A stretch of 29,340 bases of DNA from CALAED01 sp937891035 (GTDB lineage Bacteria; Actinomycetota; Actinomycetes; Streptosporangiales; Streptosporangiaceae), in NCBI GenBank assembly GCA_035642125.1, contig DASQSZ010000257.1:1-29340 (forward strand). The letters are read 5' to 3'. The notes below the pieces were generated by a model, which saw nothing but the letters and a program-made list of their open reading frames with translations, was not told where the DNA came from and ran no database searches. Made by a program: the position numbers and the translations under genes. Numbering within the stretch: position 1 is the stretch's first letter; each line of letters begins with the position of its first letter. Shown here in pieces: positions 23,789 through 29,340 of this stretch.

Positions 23789-25032
23789 TGGACTGCCCCG
23801 CCGACCATGCGATTCCAGCCGATGGCGGCTTCGGCGGCCGATCGCGCGGTGAGCACGACCATGCCGGGCCGGCGCCGTAGTCCGGCTCGGCTGTCTAGCC
23901 CGGCGCCGGTCTCCCGGCCGGCGCCGCTGTCCCGGCCGGCGTCGTCGAGCGGCGCGACCGCGTCGAGCAAGGAGATCACCACGACCGGCCGGAACCTGCG
24001 ACGCTGGTCGGCGAGCAGGGTGAGCACCGCATGCTCGGCCTGCCCGGTGATGACCACGAGCGCGCCGCCAGCCGGGCTGCGGTCAACCACGCCGAGCAGG
24101 CGCATCACGTCGGAGCCGGAGTCGCATTCGGCCAAGGCGAGCCGGTCGAGCACCGAACCGGCCCCCGACCTGCGCGCTTCGTCCGGCCGTTCGCCGAGGA
24201 TGTGCAGCGCCACGGGCCGTCCGGTGTCCTCGACCGCCCGTACGACAGAAGCGGCGACCTCGACCGCCTCCTCGAAGGAGTCCCGATCGAAGACCCGGGA
24301 ATTCGTGTCGAGGACGACCGTGGTCGTGGGCTCGGTGGTGTCCACGTGCTCCCGTACCACCAAGGTGCCGAGCCGCGCGGTGGACCGCCAGTGAATCTGC
24401 CGCGGGTCGTCGCCGGGCACGTACTCGCGCAGCGCGGAGAACGTGACCGTGCCGAGCCTGGCATGCAGATCGGACCGGCCTTCGTAGTCGAGGACCACGC
24501 CGACCGGCAGCGGGCGCAGCGGATGGACGCGCGGGTGCACCCAAAGAACGTCGTCGGTCGTCAACCGCCGCTCCCAGCGGAAGAGTCCGAGCGGGTCGCG
24601 CCGCGCCACGGTGAGCGGCCCAAGCACGATCCGGCCGCGTTTCGGCGCCGGCAGCGGATAGTGGATGGCCCGCAGCCCGCCCGCGGAGATCCGGGCCACT
24701 TCGAGCGTGACCGTCTCCGGGCCGACCCGGTCGACGGCGGTGAACGAAACGCTCGGCCAGCGCGTGGTGTTGCGTACCCGGATGCGGCCGAGCGCGGGCT
24801 CACCGACCGTGGTCCGCTCCGGGGTCACCTCGCGGTTGAGCTGTACGGCCGGCCTGATCAGCACCGCGCAGCCGCCGGCCGCAAGCATGGCGGCGGCCCC
24901 GGCGGCCAGCGCGACGAAGACGGCATAGCCGAGCGCCGTCCCGGCCGCGTAGCAGCAGGCCGCCAGGGCGGCCAGGCCGGCGCCGGTGCCGGTGACCGGC
25001 GGTCTCCTCTTGCCGAGAGCGGGAATCCTCAT
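23785..25032 (-). CDS. DUF58 domain protein
   Basis: A 415-aa protein with two adjacent N-terminal membrane helices (about 17-62) and the cytoplasmic DUF58 region. The family hallmark LREYVPGDDPRQIHWRSTAR is present, followed by TLVVREHV and a von Willebrand A-like fold starting TTTVVLDTNS. The C-terminal part has a Gly/Asp/Arg-rich stretch (DDAGRDSGAGRETGAGLDSR). It overlaps both neighbours by four bases (ATGA at 25029-25032 and 23785-23788), so its dosage is tied to MoxR and the transglutaminase-like protein. DUF58 proteins are common partners of MoxR ATPases and are thought to be their substrates or adaptors; the exact role is not established. Confidence 0.9.
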   Translation of the reverse strand: MRIPALGKRRPPVTGTGAGLAALAACCYAAGTALGYAVFVALAAGAAAMLAAGGCAVLIRPAVQLNREVTPERTTVGEPALGRIRVRNTTRWPSVSFTAVDRVGPETVTLEVARISAGGLRAIHYPLPAPKRGRIVLGPLTVARRDPLGLFRWERRLTTDDVLWVHPRVHPLRPLPVGVVLDYEGRSDLHARLGTVTFSALREYVPGDDPRQIHWRSTARLGTLVVREHVDTTEPTTTVVLDTNSRVFDRDSFEEAVEVAASVVRAVEDTGRPVALHILGERPDEARRSGAGSVLDRLALAECDSGSDVMRLLGVVDRSPAGGALVVITGQAEHAVLTLLADQRRRFRPVVVISLLDAVAPLDDAGRDSGAGRETGAGLDSRAGLRRRPGMVVLTARSAAEAAIGWNRMVGGAVQ

Positions 25033-25994
25033 ATCGATGCGGGCGACAACGTGGGCACCCGCACGCCGTCCAAGACCTCGGCGAGGACGGCGGCCGCCGT
25101 GGTCCCGCGCACCTCAGCCTGCGCGGCCGGCACGAGCCGGTGGGTGAGTACGGCGGCGGCGGTCGCCTTGACATCGTCGGGGACGACGTAGTGGCGCCCG
25201 GCGCACGCGGCGTACGTCTGGGCGGCCCGCATCAGTGCGAGGCTGCCGCGAGTGCTGACGCCGAGCCGCAGCGCCTGATGTTCGCGGGTGGCCTGGGCGA
25301 GGCGCGCCACATACCGCGCGATCTCGGGCGCGACGTGCACATCCGCGATGCTCCGCTGCACTTTCTCGACCTGCTCGGCCGTCGTGACAGCGGCGAGCGT
25401 CGGCGGCGCCGACCGGGCGCGACCGGCGAGGATCTCCTCCTCCACCTCGATGTCCGGATGACCGAGCTCGATCCGCATGAGGAAGCGGTCGAGCTGGGCC
25501 TCCGGCAGCCGATAGGTGCCCTCCATGTCGATCGGGTTCTGCGTCGCAACGACGAGGAACGGCGTGGGCACCGGGTGGGCCACGCCGTCGATCGTCACCT
25601 GTGCCTCCTCCATCACCTCGAGCAGCGCCGACTGTGTCTTGGGAGAGGCTCGGTTGATCTCGTCGGCCACGACGACGTTGGCGAATACCGGGCCCGGGCG
25701 GAACTCGAAGGCGGCCCGGCGCTGGTCCCATACCGAGACGCCGGTGATGTCGGTTGGAAGCAGGTCGGGGGTGAACTGCACGCGGTGCGCGATGCCGCCG
25801 AAGCTCGCGGCGAGCCCCTTGGCCAGCGATGTCTTGCCGGTGCCAGGGACGTCCTCGATCAGCAGGTGGCCGCCGGCGAGCAGACAGGTCAGCGCGAGCT
25901 GAATCTGCCCGGTCTTGCCGCGCAGGATCTGTTCGACGTTGGCGGTAACGGCCCGGGCCAGACCGGCGGCGCCGTCGGGGTCATATGGCTGCAT
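25029..25994 (-). CDS. MoxR-family AAA+ ATPase
   Basis: A 321-aa AAA+ chaperone-like ATPase. ATG 25994 is chosen because GAGGA lies about nine bases upstream and it begins 16 bases after the kinase stop; the frame is open further up but only antisense-like sequence lies there. Motifs are Walker A VPGTGKTS (Lys54), the MoxR insert FTPDLLPTDITGVSV, Walker B VVVADEINRASP, sensor 1 VVATQNP and the arginine-finger region LPEAQLDRF. The C-terminal lid contains GVSTRGSLALMRAAQ. MoxR proteins work with DUF58/VWA partners in maturation or assembly of target complexes, and the overlapping DUF58 gene supports this here. Confidence 0.93.
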   Translation of the reverse strand: MQPYDPDGAAGLARAVTANVEQILRGKTGQIQLALTCLLAGGHLLIEDVPGTGKTSLAKGLAASFGGIAHRVQFTPDLLPTDITGVSVWDQRRAAFEFRPGPVFANVVVADEINRASPKTQSALLEVMEEAQVTIDGVAHPVPTPFLVVATQNPIDMEGTYRLPEAQLDRFLMRIELGHPDIEVEEEILAGRARSAPPTLAAVTTAEQVEKVQRSIADVHVAPEIARYVARLAQATREHQALRLGVSTRGSLALMRAAQTYAACAGRHYVVPDDVKATAAAVLTHRLVPAAQAEVRGTTAAAVLAEVLDGVRVPTLSPASI

Positions 25995-26010
25995 CAGATC
26001 GTCCTCATGA

Positions 26011-28572
26011 TCATGGTGTGTTGAGGGCAGATGGCGCCGCCGCGCGTGCTCGGTCGGTGGCGGGCCATGACGTCGTGGCGGGCCATGACGTCGTGGCCGG
26101 CGCCGCGCCTCCGCGAGACACGCCGGGCGGGATGGAGACACACGTGGGTTCGGCCTGCGGTCCAGGCGGTGCCTGGGCGACCAGTGCGGCCACGCGGTAG
26201 CAGTTTTTCCGACCGGCGAACAGCGGTGCCGTATAGGAGGTCCGGCCGCGTCCCAACGCGGTCGGGGTACGGATGACGAACCGACCGTCCGTCATGTCGG
26301 ACACGATGTAACCGGCAAAACCCGGTGCCGACTCCGCCTGCCGACTCCAGGTGATCGTGGCGGAAGCCCCGTCGGCCACGACGACCGATGCCGGTAGGTA
26401 ATACGGCACGACCCCGGGCGGAGCGGCCGAACCGCCCGGCTTGGCGGACGGCGAACGGTCTTGGTCCTGCCGCAGCAGCGCGACGCCGACTCCGGAAGCC
26501 ACGCCGACGACGGCCGTCGCGGCGACGATCGCGACCTGGCGTTTGCGCCGGCGTCCGCGGCGCCGCGGCTCGTCCGGCGGTCGTACGGGCAGCGGCCGTG
26601 CCGACAACACGGTGCCAAGGGAGTCGCCGCCGCTCGCGCCTCTTAACTGCCGGTCCCCCACCTGCGCAAGATCACCGCCGTCGGCGGCGCGGTCCGGCGG
26701 CCCCGTATGCGGCGGCCCCGTCCCCGGGAGGCCTGTACCCGGCGGCTCCACGACTGGCGGCTCGGCGGCCGGTAGCTGGGCGACCGGTAGCTCGACGGCC
26801 GGCACCTCCGTGCCGGCGAGCGCGGCCCAGCGGCGGGCGACCGCTGCGGCGCTTGGACGGACCGCCGGGTCCTTGGCCAGGCAGGCCGCCAGTAGCGCCC
26901 ACGTCTCATCCGCGATGCCGTCCGGGCGGGTCGGCTGCCGTTCCAGGTGCGCCCGCAGCAGACCTTCGGTGGTCGCGGCGGCGAACGGCGCCCGCCCGGC
27001 GAGCAGCTCGTATCCGGTTACGCCGAGCCCATAGATGTCGACCGGGGGCGCAGGCGGGTGGCCTGCCGCGAGCTCCGGCGCGCAGTAGGTGGGGGTGCCG
27101 ACGAGCTTGGTGTGCGCCGACCCCTCAACCGCGCGCGCGATGCCGAAGTCGGACAGCAGTGCGGTGCGCCGCCCAGCCCGCTCGGTGACGAGGATGTTCT
27201 CTGGCTTGACGTCCCGATGGACGATCCCGGCGGCGTGTACGGCGGAGAGCGCGCTCGCGACATGGGCCAGCAACGCCGCCGCCTCGGATTCGGGCAACCG
27301 GCCGCGGGCCGCGACCCGGCGCAGGTCCTCGCCGTCCACCAAGTCCATGACGATGCCGAGGACGTCGCCTTCCGCGACGAGATCGTGCACCCGCACCAGA
27401 TGCGGATGCCGCAGCCCCCGCAACACCGTGCGTTCCCGCATGAAGCGGGTGATCACGTCGGGATCTTCGGACAGCTCACCGCGCAGCAGCTTCACGGCGA
27501 TGGGAGCGTCGTCCTCGCGGCGCCGGCCGATCCAGACGTGGCCGGTGGCCCCCTGACCGATGCGGTGCTCCAACAGATATCGGCTGCCCAGCGGACGCCG
27601 CCCGCCGGCCGGTTGGATCGGCGCCATGGTGGCGTGACCGTACGGCGCCGGTTCCGGCATCGGTGCCGGCATCCGTGCCGGGCCCGGCTCGGCCATCGGC
27701 TCCAGTTCGCCGAGCGCGGCGGCGAGTGCGGCCGGGGCGGCCGGGCGGGCGCCGGGATCGACGGCGAGAGCGGAGCGCAACACGGCGATCAGCCTGTCTG
27801 GCACGTCGGTCCGGCCCAACGGCGCCGGCGGGCCACCGAGCACGCGGTCGAGCTGCCGCCGGCCGCCGCCGTACGGGGGCCGGCCGGCGAGCATGGTCCA
27901 GAGCACGGAAGCGCACGCGTACACCTGGGCCGGCGGCGACCAGTCCCCGCCGGCGAGCACCTCGGGCGGTTCGTGGCCAGTGCCGTCGCCGAGCGTCGCC
28001 ACGAGTTCCACCAAAGCCGGCGGCAGCGGGGTGTCCAAGATCAGGGCGCCGGACGCGGTCCGGCACAGATCCGGAGGAGACCCGACGAACTCGTGCGCGG
28101 CGAGGGCACCCAGACCCGCCGCGTATGCCCGAGCCGCGGCCGGCACCTCGGCGATCGGCCGCCGCCCCTCGGCCGCGAGCAGCTCTTCGATGGTGGGACC
28201 CGGCCTGGCGGCGAGCACAAAAGGGTGCCCGGCGGCGTCGGTGCCGTGGTCCACCAGCGGCACCACGAGGCTGTCGCCGAGCACGGCCAGCATGCCCTCG
28301 AGGTCGGCGCACTCCGTCTTGATCCGGCGCCGCGCCCGGGAGTCGAGTTCGGCGGTCACAAAAATCAGCCGTACGGGCAGATCGTCGACGGCCCTGACCC
28401 CCGGCACGGCCACCAGCGGCCCACCGCCGGGAAGCGCCGCGAGCAACCGCACACCTGCCACCTCGGGAATCACCGGGCCGGCCACCTCGTCACCGTCGAT
28501 ATCCGTCACCAGCGTGCGCGTCCACGCGCGGACCAAGGTATCGCAGGTCAGGGCGTCATCAGTGCGGTTCAT
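26011..28572 (-). CDS. Pseudokinase-kinase-TM-FN3 Ser/Thr protein kinase
   Basis: An 853-aa membrane protein. Residues 1-300 form a kinase-like domain without the catalytic Lys, HRD or DFG. Its C-lobe is still visible as PPEVLAGGDWSPPAQVYACA, WTMLAGRPPYGG and the terminal DPGARPAA helix. A Pro-rich linker leads to an active-looking Hanks kinase (about 330-600): GQGATGHVWIG, AVK (Lys361), HRDVKPEN (Asp454), DFG (Asp475), GTPTYCAPE and DIYGLGVTGYELLAG. A Pro-rich juxtamembrane segment, a basic stop (RRRGRRRKR) and one helix (680-701) follow. The outside part is a single fibronectin type III-like domain (SATITWSRQ, CYRVAAL) with a Thr/Ser/Trp repeat tail. PASTA repeats, usual on such kinases, are instead in the gene just upstream (6-base gap). 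It probably phosphorylates the MoxR/DUF58 machinery encoded downstream (inference). Confidence 0.9.
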   Translation of the reverse strand: MNRTDDALTCDTLVRAWTRTLVTDIDGDEVAGPVIPEVAGVRLLAALPGGGPLVAVPGVRAVDDLPVRLIFVTAELDSRARRRIKTECADLEGMLAVLGDSLVVPLVDHGTDAAGHPFVLAARPGPTIEELLAAEGRRPIAEVPAAARAYAAGLGALAAHEFVGSPPDLCRTASGALILDTPLPPALVELVATLGDGTGHEPPEVLAGGDWSPPAQVYACASVLWTMLAGRPPYGGGRRQLDRVLGGPPAPLGRTDVPDRLIAVLRSALAVDPGARPAAPAALAAALGELEPMAEPGPARMPAPMPEPAPYGHATMAPIQPAGGRRPLGSRYLLEHRIGQGATGHVWIGRRREDDAPIAVKLLRGELSEDPDVITRFMRERTVLRGLRHPHLVRVHDLVAEGDVLGIVMDLVDGEDLRRVAARGRLPESEAAALLAHVASALSAVHAAGIVHRDVKPENILVTERAGRRTALLSDFGIARAVEGSAHTKLVGTPTYCAPELAAGHPPAPPVDIYGLGVTGYELLAGRAPFAAATTEGLLRAHLERQPTRPDGIADETWALLAACLAKDPAVRPSAAAVARRWAALAGTEVPAVELPVAQLPAAEPPVVEPPGTGLPGTGPPHTGPPDRAADGGDLAQVGDRQLRGASGGDSLGTVLSARPLPVRPPDEPRRRGRRRKRQVAIVAATAVVGVASGVGVALLRQDQDRSPSAKPGGSAAPPGVVPYYLPASVVVADGASATITWSRQAESAPGFAGYIVSDMTDGRFVIRTPTALGRGRTSYTAPLFAGRKNCYRVAALVAQAPPGPQAEPTCVSIPPGVSRGGAAPATTSWPATTSWPATDRARAAAPSALNTP
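26057..26092. repeat. Two perfect 18-bp tandem units in the kinase tail
   Basis: GGCGGGCCATGACGTCGT occurs twice in direct succession (26057-26074, 26075-26092). It encodes a six-residue unit (read as TTSWPA) twice at the C-terminal end of the kinase, outside the membrane. Because the unit is a multiple of three bases, copy-number change would keep the frame. Confidence 0.7.
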
Positions 28573-28578
28573 CCTGCT

Positions 28579-29340
28579 TTAGAGCGGCCAGACGTAACAG
28601 AGGGCTTTGTCGTCTTTGAAGCCGTTGGAGAGGTGGGCGGGGTACTCCTGGCTCGACGTAGGCGCGAACTGCCACCGTCGATGCTGGCCGTCACCCCTGA
28701 ACATGCGCATCAGCGGGACCGTGCCCGCCGGCGCCGACGCCTGCCGGAAACAGGCGAACTCCGCGCCGCTGAGCGATGCCCAGGTGCCGCTTGGCTGCGT
28801 CGGCGTCCGCCCGTCCGTTTTCCCGTAGTAGTAAATGGTCTGGACATCGCAACCGGCGCAGCCCGCTTGATAGACGGCGACGAGCCCGGGGATCTGGCCG
28901 ATCGCCCCTGGCGGATACACCGCGGAGGTCGGCGGCTGCTGGTGGTTCCATGGTCCGTCTCCCACTGGGCCGCCGCCCAGGGAGAGATAGCGCGAATTGA
29001 CCCGCTCGGCCTTGAAGCGGTTGAGCGGCTGGGGCGGGACGGGTTGGTGGGCGTAGTTGACCGGCGTACCGGAGGACACCCGGACTCCCGCGCCCGGATT
29101 TTGGCCGTGCACCCCGGCGGCCGACTGATGCGGCACGACCGATCCGGCGCCGCAATCCAACGTGACCATCCGCAGCCGCTGGCAGGCCTCCTCAGGGCTG
29201 AGCCCGCGCAGGTTGGGGACGTCGATGGGGCTGCCTTGGCTCGGGTCCGGGTGCCAGATGGTGACCAGGCTTCCGCTCGTCACCCGTGCCCCGCCACGGG
29301 GGGCTTGGCGGACCACCCGTCCGGCGTCGGTGGCGGTCCT
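28579..29340 (-). CDS. PASTA-domain protein, 5' end outside the window
   Basis: The frame is open to the window edge, so the start lies beyond 29340; at least 253 codons are present. A first PASTA unit is cut by the edge and ends GRVVRQAPRGGARVTSGSLV. A second is complete, from IDVPNLRGLSPEEACQRL to NPGAGVRVSSGTPVNYAH. PASTA units bind muropeptides or beta-lactam-like ligands in other proteins. The C-terminal 150 residues contain several aromatic and cysteine residues (AVYQAGCAGCDVQTIYYYG, RMFRGDGQHRRWQFA, terminal ALCYVWPL). They weakly resemble the repeat-type extracellular DUF5648 family, which I cannot confirm. It ends six bases before the kinase start, so it is in the same operon and is the likely wall-sensing partner of the FN3 kinase. 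Confidence 0.75.
   Translation of the reverse strand, partial: RTATDAGRVVRQAPRGGARVTSGSLVTIWHPDPSQGSPIDVPNLRGLSPEEACQRLRMVTLDCGAGSVVPHQSAAGVHGQNPGAGVRVSSGTPVNYAHQPVPPQPLNRFKAERVNSRYLSLGGGPVGDGPWNHQQPPTSAVYPPGAIGQIPGLVAVYQAGCAGCDVQTIYYYGKTDGRTPTQPSGTWASLSGAEFACFRQASAPAGTVPLMRMFRGDGQHRRWQFAPTSSQEYPAHLSNGFKDDKALCYVWPL

Overview
The window is high-GC DNA (GC-rich third codon positions, frequent GTG starts, 4-base ATGA/GTGA gene overlaps) and looks like the chromosome of a filamentous or related actinomycete. The DnaE, the large secreted S8 peptidase, the PASTA/kinase/MoxR/DUF58/transglutaminase operon and the MmyB-type regulator all fit Actinomycetes. A Streptosporangiales or Thermomonosporaceae-like host is my guess and is not proven by the sequence. 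No rRNA, tRNA, CRISPR array or insertion sequence was seen.

Layout. (1) 161-3748 (+): a DnaE-type DNA polymerase III alpha subunit with a complete set of PHP metal ligands, possibly a divergent paralogue. (2) 7774-3863 (-): a compact operon for an ABC importer of the NMT1/SsuA/TauA type (ATPase, permease, lipoprotein) ending in a zinc-dependent alcohol dehydrogenase. (3) 8308-12144 (+): a secreted subtilisin-like protease with a PA domain; its upstream region holds three strong dyads. (4) 12347-13966: a LysR regulator divergent from a RibD/dihydrofolate-reductase-like protein. (5) 14031-15044: a deletion scar joining an XRE/MmyB regulator and an SDR gene, both without their 5' ends, plus the first 18 codons of a second SDR. 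(6) 15093-17489 (+): a membrane protein with two DUF3592-like units and an ATPase_2/DUF234 protein behind a dyad that spans its -10 element.

(7) 17627-21105 (-): the most unusual part, a translationally coupled pair. It consists of a cytoplasmic P-loop NTPase-like protein with a degenerate Walker A and a membrane-anchored LivJ-type binding protein, with no ABC permease or ABC ATPase. The pair lies between two direct repeats. Each repeat holds the 3' end of the DUF234 ATPase gene facing the 3' end of the transglutaminase gene. The left copy has an intact ATPase and a transglutaminase stub; the right copy has an ATPase stub and an intact transglutaminase. This is the pattern expected if the pair arrived by single-crossover integration between homologous convergent gene ends.

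(8) 29340-21638 (-): an envelope-signalling operon made of a PASTA protein (5' end outside the window), a pseudokinase-kinase-TM-FN3 protein, a MoxR AAA+ ATPase, a DUF58 protein and a transglutaminase-like membrane protein. The last of these lacks the catalytic Cys and His. Gene spacing runs from 4-base overlaps to 16 bases, so the products probably act together: PASTA and FN3 domains outside the membrane, kinase and MoxR/DUF58 inside.
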